Source of the DNA: Cylicocyclus nassatus
Lineage: Eukaryota; Nematoda; Chromadorea; Rhabditida; Strongylidae
Assembly: GCA_958299035.1 (NCBI GenBank)
Contig: CATQJL010000001.1
Location: 54,052,333-54,116,332 of the forward strand
Reading direction: 5' to 3'
DNA length: 64,000 bases
Below, piece by piece: positions 23,914 to 35,360 of this stretch. Below the pieces are notes generated by a model that saw only the letters and a program-made list of their open reading frames with translations, made no database searches and was not told the DNA's origin. Numbering within the stretch: the stretch's first letter is position 1; each line of letters starts with the position of its first letter. Position numbers and translations under genes: made by a program.

Positions 23914-24612
23914 TGTGGCAAGGGCGAGGAGAAACAGAGATTTTTCTGATCAAATTGAGGTGTCGGTGGCCTTCAACCAAAAAGATTTGAAATGCTTCAA
24001 GCCTAGGAATTTTTTTAGCTAACTCGAGATTTTGGAAAAATTTAAGAAGTGAAAATATTTATTAATGTAAAGTCAGCCGCACAATTTCATAGCTCTATAG
24101 ACTCGAATTTCAAGACTCCCGCCCTTCCTTGTCCTCACTCCTATATTTCATATCGTTAATCATCTCTTTTGGCCATACTGTAGTTTTCCTCACGTATTTT
24201 TTTAGATTTTCTCTTTTTTTACTTTCCATAAGCAAACCAGTGCTTACCTTCAACAAGCGAACCAGGGAAACGGGAAGGTGAGAAACGCTAATCTCAGTTT
24301 CAATATGTGAATTTTTTATTTAATTTGATTAAGATTGTGTCTTCCAAATAATAAACTGCAAACAATCCTTTGCCCGTAAAATTTGTAAGCGCCATATTAA
24401 CTATTCTTTTCACGAAAAACCCGCGAAACAAGGGTGGTAGAGTTTCCGGAGATGAAAGAATTTGGAAGAGGTCGAATAGTGCGCAATCAAAAAATATGAA
24501 TGCCAAGATCTTATGAAGCGAAAGAACTGCCGCGCACCCATAAATGCTCGAAAAACATCAAAGAACACGTTATCTGCGAAACGAATCTACACGAGTTAGC
24601 TGAGAGACCAAA

Positions 24613-25372
24613 TCATTCGGGTGGAATAGAGTCTTGGCATAGAGGACAGCACATTTTTTCTTGAGATGCACCTCTTTCACCGAGCTCTTGTGCTTCATCC
24701 ATTTTAGCTACCACTTCTGATACAGCATTACTGAGAGTAAGCAATTGTACTTTATCATAGTGAACATGTCGTTTATGGCCATAGTCAGCTGTGATTGAAG
24801 ACGATACGATGAAGCCTGTAAATCGGGTAGAAAAGGGGTGAGATACATTGATTGCGGCGAAACCAGGATTCAAGGACTCAAATGAATTTGTGTGAATCTC
24901 CGAGACAAAATGACTGAAATAGAACCCCGCATCCAATGGAGTGGTTTAATCTGCACAGCAGGGGTCGATTGAAAAGCTGCTTTTCAGCAAATTTTTATAG
25001 AATAAAAAAAAATCGCGACAAAGTCGTCGCACCCCCAAAACGTCTCCACATTCGATTCATTCAGATCAAGGATGTTTCCAATGCCTGTGTTTTTGTTTGC
25101 ATGTAACTAAGAATATAAAAATAAACCCAACTTTCCTCAGAAAATGGGAAAGCAACGGCTTTGTCCCCATTTTTCGCGGCTTCAATCAAAACGCTCTAGG
25201 GAAGGGAGTTTTCATTTCTTCTCATGAACTCGTGTATCACTGGTCTTACAAAAATAACATTCAACCTCGTAAAAACCATTTTAATATAAGTGATGCGGTA
25301 TGTTTTCGTCGCCGCTCTACTCCATAACTCTTTTTCATACAATTTCTGGACGGTATCATAGCTTTGGTTGAA
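24613..25372 (-). CDS. 3' part of an unknown gene (five exons seen)
   Basis: Exons in order are 25372 or less to 25250, 25195-25132, 25084-25033, 24913-24864 and 24815-24613 (stop TGA 24615-24613). Introns: the first has a strong gtaaga donor and ccttccctag acceptor (54 bp); the others use gttggg/cacag, gtgcga/atttcag and gtttcg/atttacag. Phases agree at every junction. About 170 aa are visible. The first exon is amphipathic and basic (KLYEKELWSRAATKTYR). The C-terminal region has a predicted helix (LSNAVSEVVAKMDEAQEL) and ends with a Cys cluster (MCCPLCQDSIPPE). The last intron is 48 bp in frame, so it may be retained as coding sequence. The 5' end was not found. No family recognised; a CxxC metal site is only a possibility. 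Confidence 0.55.
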
Positions 25373-28300
25373 TTACTTCAGGCTAGCCTTGTGAGATTGT
25401 TTGAAAGCATAAGAATAGAGTAGAATTCTGATTTTGAAGCTTCAAAATGATGCAGAAAAAAGACAAGCGTGGAATTACGATTGTAGTCATTCACCTTTGT
25501 TCAAATAGCCGTAGAGTTGAAGTCAATTAGCAGTTTCAGATTTTAGACTACCTATTAACACATTGATGAAGGCTTGACTTCGTTAAAATAACGACTCTTG
25601 GAATGAACTTACTACAAGAGTTTTTTGCGCTGTCTAGGAATAACCTCCATCTTTTTTTGCCAGCTTTTAGGTGCTACTGTGGATATACTGTAGATTACAG
25701 TATGCGCGATTTTTCTTGAAAATGGTCTAGTTCGTGAAAGGTCCCGGTCCCAAAAGACGGACAACTTAAAAGTCGAGTGTTAAGTCAATTGTTGTGTGTA
25801 ACTCATTTACAATCTAATTAGTGAAGCGAAGTTTCAAAGGAAAACTAAAACGAGGAGTAGCTTGTCTTGAGCTGTGGGAAGTGAAGTATTGTAATACTAG
25901 CATATGATAACTACTTGGTGGTTCGTGGATAGCCAGAGATGCAAATGTATGCTTGATATTTGCGAGATGTGCTTTTTATATAAGAAGGAAACTGAAATCA
26001 AACAAATTAATGAGCTCGCAGCGGTCGATCTCTTCCATGAAAGGCAATATGGTCCCTCACATTATACTAGAAGGAAATTTTGGTGCTGTTGCTAAGAGCA
26101 GATGTTCATATAGACGAGTTTGCGTCCTAGAAACCAGCAAAGAATGACAGATGCCACATCGATTGACCAACTTGAAAACCATAATTTTGGGCCACCTAGT
26201 TCCCATAATATGCTTTCGTCGCAGGTGTAACCCAAAAGTGCAAACTAGGTATACGACTAACGCCAATTTTTTTCACAGAAAGACCTGATTGAGTAACTAA
26301 TTTTACCAGTTCACCAGTGCGCTATTGGAAGCAGCAATATCTTGAAATTTCTTCCAAGCTCAAATTCGTTTGAACAGTGAGAATGGAAAATTCTTTTATA
26401 TCTTCAAGTGAATTAGAGGATTTGAAGTTTTATTCTTGGTGGTGAGCGGATGACACTCAAAGATTTTGTAAAGCCACTTGGCCATCTGAAAACTTTTTGA
26501 AAAACTTGCACTTTGCAATTTTTTACAGCCACGAAAAATTAGCGTTCAATGGATTTGGTGATTTCTTTACTTGTCAAAATATTTGAAACAAGTCGCGTAT
26601 GCATTCTTTTCGTGTAAGAAAAATCATTCGGAAAGTTTAGAACCCATTCTCCGGGCAAGTCTTTGCTTTATTGCCACGTACATAGTTCTAAGGTTAAGAA
26701 AGGTAAGAACGTCCAAATCGCCAAGATCCTTGATTGGATCCATACCGGTGGCTCTTATGATGGAAAAAAAACTTTCGGTCATTTGAACTTAGCCTACTGC
26801 ATTTCCGCTTCAACAAAGAAATTTCACCGTTTCTAATAACGAGCTAGATCTCATCAAAAACCCTGCAATAAGAATCTCGTTTCAGTTGTAAGTTACAGAT
26901 AAATCATCCGAGAATGCCCAGCTTTGTGACAAGTTAGAAGTACACGCTTTTTAGGGCACGCGTAAGATTCTTATTGCTGTCGCACTCAAAAATGATTGAA
27001 ATTCCTAGCGATCCATGTTTCCACCGAATGATGAAGAGAATTGCGGACAAATATGACAGATATTTAAGGTTTTTGGGTTGCGGGACAGAAGCGTCAATCG
27101 TCCATCAAATATTGGTGTTGATGTTAAGCGGTCACATTCAGGATGGCGGTTTCGCATTCCACAACTCCTCGGCTCTACTGATGGAGGTTTCACATACTTT
27201 TCCACTTTTAATGTGAGAATCCGAAAACTTTCCGAAGAGTAAAAATTGACTACGAGTTCGAAAAAAGAGCGCAATTTTCTTTTCTAATGTAAAATATCTG
27301 CGAAAGTGGAGGTCAAGTGTTTTCTTTATGGATGGTTTAGGAAGCCAGAGAACTCTATTCAAAGTCGTACAGATTTTGAGCAGGGATGCACAGCCACTGT
27401 ATAGAGTAGTTTCTCTGAATTTGCCATTGGAATGATAATAATCTAGATGTGAGTGCATTACTTTTGTATCCAACAAATGTTCGGGTCCGCCATGGGGATC
27501 ATGATAGCCACCAAAAAGAAATAAAGTGTCACGATCAAAAATCAGCACGCATTTCTGAAAAACTTGAAGCTTTGACCGAATAAGCTTGAGCACGCTGCGA
27601 AAGAAATATTTCATGTATGGCATATCGATATTTCTTGGATAGACGGATTTATAGCATCAAGAGTTGCGAGAGCAGTGTTCCACAAACTGGCGGCACAATT
27701 GACAGCACGGAAAAGGGTACTTGAAAAAATAGCCCTCATTGACATTGAGTTTTTTTTGGAAAGAGTTTTTGCGAGAACGTTGGAAGTGACGTTTTTTCCT
27801 GATGTTTGGCAAATTGACTCAAGAAAGAAAAAGAATTGTACATCGTTTTTATCGTTTTTTCAAAAGAGTGCTTTTTATTCGATTTCAAATTTGATCAGTA
27901 GTAAATCCAGAGGGCTGAATTTATGCGCCGTCTAATAAAAGAGAAATTTCTAGGAGCTGTATGGATAAAGCTGTCATAGCTATTGAATACTGAGAGCGTA
28001 CCTCTCAAAACTTGTTCTCAAAAATTGCAAAAGTTGGGCAAGACCAGATTATTCAATTTCTAATGATCAACCAAAGAATCAGCCCTGCTTATCAAATGGA
28101 GTTGTTATACCCTTTAAGTTTTGTGAATTCAATTTAAAATACATGTTTATATGCGTGTAATATCGATCAGGTAGCCCCCAAGCCCTCGGACATACCTCAC
28201 GCGATTTCAGTCGCCACGCAATCGGGCAATCTGCCAGATTTCTTTGAATCCAACACTTACAGACTACAAATTCAGTTATGTACAGACAAACTGATAAAAT

Positions 28301-28417
28301 GCGCCACCTTCTGTTCATTCAGAATGTGCTCGCGATGAGTTATAAACAGTTGGAGTACTGCCAAATCGCGTCGGGATCAAGAGGATTCGATGTGATACTA
28401 ATAAGGACCAATAGATA
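25373..28417. other. Intergenic or unresolved exons
   Basis: Upstream exons of the 24.6-25.4 kb gene may lie here: an acceptor ggtttctag with an open frame is at about 26117 on the - strand. A 161-codon - strand frame (27623-27138) contains LFLFGGYHDPHGGPEHL but cannot be assigned. A partial copy of the 39308-39558 repeat (acctcacgcgatttcag) lies near 28192. Confidence 0.3.
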
Positions 28418-29497
28418 CAGGGTGTCCCAAAAAACGTGCCTACTGTATGACTGTCAATAACTCTCTTGCCAACAATTCTTTTGAAAATATTTAGACACCA
28501 CGTAGAGCTGGCTTCAACTTACAGGGGAAGGATACTTGGATGCCGTGGCCATTCATAATGATTTGTATACCAAAAAATGCGCCTTTGAATGCTGGTTCGT
28601 AAACTGTCTTTCATATCTGCGAAACGATAACCTGAATGGAGTTATGATTTTTTTCATTAAATAATTGCGTTACTGTAGAGGGTCAAAATCATCAATAAAA
28701 ATTTTTCTCTCCTTTTCAACTGCTGACTGTGATTCTGATAGTCTAAATAAACAGTACTACGTCTAAAATTTTCTTCAGTAGCATCAAACGATAGGGTAGA
28801 TCATATCTGGTGATTTCTACTATCCGAAAGTAGGCTAAATTTTTGAGAAAAAAGTTCATAACTTCCTTCAAAAAGTCGTTTCGCAGATTCCGAGCACAGA
28901 TTCAGAATCAGCATTCCGAGGTGCATTTTATGGTACACATTGCATTTCAAACAGCCACGGCATCCAAATATCCTTCCCTTGTTAGAACGGTATCGTGAGA
29001 ATCAAGAATCATTCGGTAGGAACTTTAAGAGGGTTTCGAATCATTAAGGGTCTCATTTTGCTTCTATAAAAAGGCCAAGAAGCTAAAAAATGCTCACTAG
29101 ATTGAACAGAGTCGCTGTTTCCAAACCATAAGACTCCCATTTCACCGCAACGCTTTTTCACAATTTGTGTCAGATATACCACAGCAACCGATCTCTACTA
29201 TTCTTCAAGAAATTTGATTAGGCCATTCAAAAAGTTCTGCGAGAGCGCAAAAATGTGTGTACTAGGATCATGCGTAAAAAACTTGTTATACAATTTCTCA
29301 CATTTTTTGGAGATTTTTTTCCCAAACGGCCTCTCTTACAATGGCGCCATATGCTGCAAATTCCTACAGTACTTCTACAGTACTGTAAATCTGAGTTGAA
29401 CCCAGCTCTACAAAATGGTACCTGACGCTTTACAGCTACTTCATAGCAAGAGAGTTATAAACAAACAAACAGTAGGCACAATTTTTGGGACACTCTG
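28418..29497. mobile_element. Tc1/mariner-like element with nested insertion
   Basis: The termini CAGGGTGTCCCAAAAAACGT and TTTTTGGGACACTCTG are flanked by TA on both sides (28416-28417 and 29498-29499). The inverted ends extend into cctactgt / acagtagg and actctcttgc / gcaagagagt. There is no intact transposase. A 460 bp palindromic element has inserted at 28522-28981. Confidence 0.85.
28522..28981. mobile_element. 460 bp palindromic element, copy 1 (nested)
   Basis: Inverted ends CAGGGGAAGGATACTTGGAT and its complement, ending CCCTTG, with a 3 bp duplication TTA on both sides (28519-28521, 28982-28984). The arms pair along most of the length. A PIF/Harbinger-like relationship is inferred from the TWA-type duplication only. 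Confidence 0.8.
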
Positions 29498-29499
29498 TA

Positions 29500-31372
29500 G
29501 TTAGGAAAGAGGTAAAAAGAAGTTATTTGTACGTATGGCTGTGTCTGCCTTACGTACCTGAGAATTATCGTAGTGAAAAGCATTTCAAACTATACAACGC
29601 CCGAGTTGTCGTGCTTACAAAGGAACTAAAAAGCAAACAAGTTTGGATCGGCTGCTAAATAGAGCTGAACAGCTGAACAGCTGTACGGTTGAGGCAGTAA
29701 AGAGGCATTTCAGAACGCGTCTCGGTCACTTCACACGCTCCGTTCGGAACGCGTTCTTCGGCTAGAAATATTCTGGATCTGAAGTGCTATAGGGATACGA
29801 AGCATATTAAGCGGGAATCTAAGAAGTGGCGCCTTCCCAGGACATAAGCGAGTAAAACCGCACCATTAAATTCACTATGGGAACATTTAGATGCTATTCT
29901 AATCCAGGAAGAATGAGCTGGCTTGGTGAGAAAGTAATATTCAGCTTGTTATAATGTGTAGTGAGATGAAGAAGTATAAAAGTACGTTGGAAGCGCTTTC
30001 GTACGACTGTATAAGGAAATGACAAAGTTGCAAGTAAAATTAACTACTGTACGAAGTAAAGTACGATTTTACAACGTAAACGAATTCTACGAATTCTTGC
30101 ACGGATTTTTCATGCATTTGCGAAAAACTCCGTAAAGAGTATATTGCTTACAGTCTAGTAGATTTAAGCTTAATACAGCTTTCCTGCATGTGTGCGTAGA
30201 AAGTGGCCGTCAAGTGCGAAATTTCGACTTTTTTTCACGCACAAGTGTTGTGGTCAGCGTAGGAACTGTGCTAACTCCAGGTTTGCTGGGCTATATCAAA
30301 ATTTTATACTACTACATTCATATTATAATTATTTTCATTTTTTCTATTTGTTCCAAGCATTTGTTTTCTACACTACAAGCTTTTTCCGCCCAAATGTTGT
30401 AAGCATTGCGAATATACTGAGAAAAGCCAGAAAATTAGCAGACTGTATTAGTTCTAACGTTCGAAAGTTAATTTAGTAGTTTTACTACATTTTATCAAGA
30501 GAGTTAACGTTGATCTCGTGGAGAAGATGGTCTCAGAAGGTGATGCTTAGGTTACGGTCCATAAAAAGATAAACACGCAAGCGGAATGTTGGAAAAGTAT
30601 CGTTCAAAAACTAGCCAGACCACAGAATCTTTGCTTATTGACAGACATGATCGGCTTCAGGTAACCTTATAGTCCTGGATTCCAAATACTAGCTTCGTCA
30701 CGGGAGAGAGCATCTCGAGTGGAAGACGACTCCGTATGCAGTAGATGTTTGCGTTGTTGTGCCTTTACAGACTGCTAGATCAACAATCTGAGGTTTTATT
30801 TGGTGTATGCTGAGATGTGATTGGTAGCTCTGTACGTTTTTCCTACATTTAGGCAGTATTTTGACACAGTTTCAACCTCTAACACTTGCTTTCGAGAGCC
30901 ATTAGGTGGGCCTTCAAGCGAAATGGGTCTTTAAGGGTGAGAACTCCCAAATTAGTACGCTTTAATGCTTCATGGGCAAGTCCTGACAAGTTCTTCAATG
31001 GGAATGTGGTTTAATCCAAACACTTGCGCAATGTGATTGTTATTCACAAATGCCCTGGGAAGGCAGGGAAACCGCAGAGATTCTTTGAACTTAATCAGTG
31101 TGGACCGAATCTGGCATAGTCATGATTATTTGCAAGTGGATGAGCTGGCTCCCTCTAGCTTTCAATGAAGCTTCCTTTCACCTTCGCAGAAGTTTACGGC
31201 TTTGCTTCGTGATTCTGACAAGGGAAAAACGCAGCTTTATCAATTTTTATAGCCGTAGCAAGATTCTTTTTGTAATACTCGACCAGTAATTTCTACCCTT
31301 CATGAAATCTTTTTCGGGAAGACTTTTTGCATATTGTATACTAACGTCAGCCAATTATTCAATAGCCAGAGT
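29500..31372. other. Intergenic, no feature seen
   Basis: Short frames only. No repeat that I can delimit and no exon chain with matching phases. Confidence 0.35.
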
Positions 31373-32095
31373 CAGTGGCGGTCTCAGAGTCTCACAAGGG
31401 AAGTCACTTAACTTAGGTCGGGCTTTTGAAATGTGACACATATGGCTGGAATCAGCTTGAAACGCTGATTCCAAATCTGCTTTCCTTAGCTGCGAAGCAT
31501 TACTCTGAAGCGAGTTATGAGCTTTTTCCTGAGCAAATTTTGCGTGTTGTCCGACTTATGCATGCTACGGTATCATCATCTAGGTAGTGGTTCAAATGCA
31601 TATTATACCCTATGAAAGCCAAATGGCTCAATATGATGTTATTTTGATTTTCCACCACTTTTTGGACAGATTTTCATCTGAAGACCTTCTTTCCATATTC
31701 ACTTGTATGCCAATGACACATATTAAAAAAGCTCATAACTCGCTTCAGTGGAACGCTTCGCAGCTAAGGATAGCATATTTGGAATCAGCGTTCCGAACTG
31801 ATTCTAAATATATGTGTCTCATTTCAAAAGCCCGACCTAAGTTAAGTGACTTCCCTTGTCAGTTCGCAGCGAAGGGGGGGGGGGGGCGGAAGGTGGAACC
31901 GCAACAAAAAAAATTTTCAAGGGAGGGGCGTGAAAGTAACCACGCACCCAAAATTTCTACAGCCAACTTGAACTATATGAAAGTTTTGAAAAGTAGTGTA
32001 ACTATTCACGAACGGAAACAAACTGTAATTTTATAACACATGTAGGCCATTTTTAGAAATTTAGACCCATTCTCCGCTTGGGGCGGGAGAAGAAT
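31373..32095 (+). mobile_element. hAT-like MITE copy 4, interrupted
   Basis: It starts CAGTGGCGGTCTCAGAG at 31373, is interrupted by the element at 31395-31858, then resumes with a poly-G tract, acaaaaaaaattttcaag, and the family 3' block (taacacatgtaggcc ... acccattctccgc). The right terminus is lost. Confidence 0.75.
31395..31858. mobile_element. 464 bp palindromic element, copy 2 (nested in hAT MITE)
   Basis: Inverted ends CAAGGGAAGTCACTTAACTT and its complement, with a 3 bp duplication TCA (31392-31394 and 31859-31861). Size and inner layout (ctgcgaag, gagttatgagctttttcc) parallel the copies at 28522 and 42928. Confidence 0.82.
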
Positions 32096-32671
32096 GGGTG
32101 GAGAGGTTATCAAAAGACTTTAGCTTATACCAAAGAATCTGGTTCAAAAATGAATCTGAAATTATATGCTCTCAATTTGCTTCCTAAGGTAAAACTTATA
32201 AAATGCAGCTCGAAATCTACTTCTGATAGCTTTTCGGGTTGCGAGATTATTCGAAAAATCGGATGCACAAAATTACCATGTCCGAGTCCAGCACCTTATT
32301 GAAGCCACATACTCAATTAAGTAATAGCCGCATAGTCTTTATTCTTACTCTTTAAGGCAGAGCATACTATAGCGATCCCCCGATCCCCCAGCTTCTTTCA
32401 AATGTATGACTCTCTGGATCTACATCGAATGCACAAGCAACGATTGGTGATTTTTCCAGATTCCAACAAAACAACGACCGCGTCTTTCTAAAAAACGCCT
32501 TATTGCTTCCACCACATTTGCATCGCAATATATGAACAGTGATTTGATAATAACGGCTTCTGAGGCAAAAACTATGCATCGAATAATTCTAATTCTACTG
32601 TGAAACATGCATGCCATGGTTACGAACTAGGTATAAATGATTTATCTAGGTTTTTCGTGAAATTACATTAA

Positions 32672-32904
32672 AATGAAAGGAAAAGTAATGTCAAAGGCTG
32701 TGAACAACTAATCGAATTTCCCTCAGTACGAGTTAAGTGGAGAAAATCTGTAAATAACGACTTAAATCCACAATCCCTCTAAATTATTTTCGCAGAAAAC
32801 ATGGTGGAGTGCAGAAAAAACGGTTTTTGAATGAAATGACCTCCACCAAGGTGAGTAAAATCCACCGACAAAGAAAAGAGGTTCTTTTGCGATTCAAGGT
32901 GAAC
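32672..32904 (+). CDS. Possible very small spliced gene (tentative)
   Basis: The exon at about 32801-32851 has a textbook acceptor (attattttcgcag) and donor (AAG|gtgagt). One frame is open and joins in phase to a 23-base exon after ccctcag and to ATG AAA GGA AAA|gtaatg at about 32674. The downstream exon after gcgattcaag runs to TAG within seven codons. This would give only about 37 aa (stretch KHGGVQKKRFLNEMTSTK). It could be chance or a fragment of a longer gene. Confidence 0.22.
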
Positions 32905-33204
32905 AGATCTCCTCAGTCATAGATGAGAGGGTATATGATATATCAATAACGATAGCGCCGTCCGCCACGAAGGCATTGTTGGTTTCTATGAGCCTCAATT
33001 CCAAAGCAATGAAGAGCCGATTAACATCATTACTAAACGCAGTCTTTAACTCACACAAGTATGTGCTTACAAAATTATTCGTTTGAATTTTGCTAACTAT
33101 TGAGTTTATTAAGTACACAGTTCTTGCTCAAAATTGGCAAGCTTTCTTTGTTCAAGTTCATCAGAACACTTACCCCAGCACTATTTTCGCCTTAAACCTA
33201 TATA

Positions 33205-34151
33205 TTAGGTTGTCCGGAAATTAATGCCCGTTTTGAATTTCAACCGCAATAATTCATACACTTCTCACTTCTGAATAGGTTGCAAAGTACCATTCGATAG
33301 AGCAAAGCAAGCTCTACAAGATAGCAATTTTGCTTTTGCAACAGCTCTCTCCACCTCGAGTTTCGAGCCAAAAACTAAAAAGACTCAGCAGCCCGAAAAA
33401 TCGAAAAAAATCGTAACTCAGTTCATAAAAATCCTACAAAAATTCTAACTTGCTCACGTAAACACAATCTACATAAAACATCTTTATACGCCTTTGCCGT
33501 ATTTTTTCTCTGTTAGAAATCAAGAAAACGGAAATTTTCATGCTTTTGCCAAAGTGGTGCTGTGTCGTTCCCACATAAGTAGATGTGTACTACTAATCTG
33601 TAGAAGTACAAAGGTAAATTTTCAGCTTTTTACAAGCTCTAATTCCCGAGAAATTCGAATTTTAGCTTGGACCACCTGACCAGTAAAAGCTATACTCGAT
33701 ATTTCTCGAGAACTAAAGCTTGTAAAAAGCTAAAAATTTACGTTTATACTTCTACAGATTAGTAGTGCACATCTACTTATGTGGGAATGACACAGCACCA
33801 CTTTGGCAAAAGCATGAAAATTTCCGTTTTCTTGATTTCTAACAGAGAAAAAAATACGGCAAAGGCGTATAAAGATGTTTTATGTGGATAGTGTTTACGT
33901 GAGCAAGTTAGAATTTTTGTAGGAATTTTATGAACTGAGTTACGATTTTTTTCGATTTTTCGGGCTGCTGAGTCTTTTTAGTTTTTAGCTCAAAACTCGA
34001 GGTAAAGAGAGCTGTTGCAAAAGCAAAATTGCCATCTTGTAGAGCTTGCTTTGCTCTATCGAATGGTACTTTTCAACCTATTTAGAAATGAGAAGTTCAT
34101 GACTTATTGCGGTGGAAATTCAAAACGGGCATTAATTTCCGGACAACCTGA
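33205..34151. mobile_element. 947 bp fold-back element, TTAGGTTGTCCGG type
   Basis: The ends TTAGGTTGTCCGGAAATTAA and its complement are flanked by TA (33203-33204, 34152-34153). The arms are inverted repeats along nearly the whole length, meeting at about 33680. No coding capacity. Confidence 0.87.
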
Positions 34152-34626
34152 TACTTCACTGCAGGATATTTTATTAAAAATTATCTGTAACTTGGATTCC
34201 GAAAAAGCTGCAACGCTCGTTATAACGAATCTGGCATGAGAATGTCCAAAACTATAAGAGAGGTCATTGGTTTGGAATACATTCTGCAATTCTGGCAAAA
34301 CACAACTTGAGTTAGAAATGAGGAACGAGGGCATCGTTGGATAGACAGAGATGAGCCGATGGGTTTTTCTCTTGTCCCTTGCATACTTCGAAGGGGCTAT
34401 CAACGGGTCCGTTTCTCTTGTGTTAGTCCCAAATCCGCTTTTGTACTCTCTTACCCGGAGTATGGTAGTTATCGTTATGAGCTGACGCAAAAAAGTCAAA
34501 ATATCCCTTCTTTTGATGATTGGACTTCGTGTAAAATAAATCATAGCGTCACACCAGCTTTCACATTCTGTGTGATTGTTTCAAAATGCACCTCAAAGAT
34601 CGCGTACTTGAGGTGTTCGAATCATA

Positions 34627-35358
34627 TTAGGTTGAACCGAAAGTTCTGTCGCACCATTTTCAAAAAATCATAACTTCTTTCGTTCACTAAGATTTTGCGA
34701 AATTCAAATTTTGTTTGGAAGCGTAAAGCATGTAGTTTCCAAAAGCTCCCTAGGGAGTTTCCGACATGCTAAGGTGGCAGAGATAAAAATGAAAGAACGA
34801 GATCATCCGAAATTCGGAATTTTTAAGCAAGAATTCTAGAAATTCAGAAAGAGTGCGATACAATCCAGAAAAGCCATTAGCCTTTTATTACATTTGATTA
34901 CTAACTGAGTCAAGTTTGTGCTGATCGAGGTCTTCTTTTACAAGTTATGAATTTTTGAAAAAAAATGCCAAAAAATCCATTTCTTAAGAATTCTTAGGAA
35001 ATTGATTTTTCGGCATTATTTTTCAAAAAATCATAACTTTTGAAAAAAGGGCTCGATCAGCACAAACTTGACTCAGATAGTAATCAAATGTGAGATAAAT
35101 TAGGACAATGGCTTTTCTGGATTTTATCGCACTGTTTCTGAATTTCTAGAATTCTTGCTTAAAAATTCCGAATTTCAGATGATCTCGTTCTTTAATTCTT
35201 ATCTCTACCATCAGAGCATGTCGGAAAATTCCTAGGGAGCTTTTGGAAACTACATGCTTTGCGCTTTCAGATAGAATTTGAATTTCGCAAAATCTTAATG
35301 AACGAAAGAAGTTATGATTTTTTGAAAATGGTGCGACAGAACTCTCGGTTCGACCTAA
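34627..35358. mobile_element. 732 bp fold-back element, TTAGGTTGAACCG type
   Basis: The ends TTAGGTTGAACCGAAAGTTC and its near complement are flanked by TA. The arms are almost complete inverted repeats centred near 34990. Related to the element at 47223-47925. Confidence 0.88.
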
Positions 35359-35360
35359 TA

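Noticed and set aside
27138..27623. Kelch-like protein suggested by LFLFGGYHD
   Set aside because: Only one glycine-doublet motif, no repeat structure and no consistent exon chain; left unassigned.
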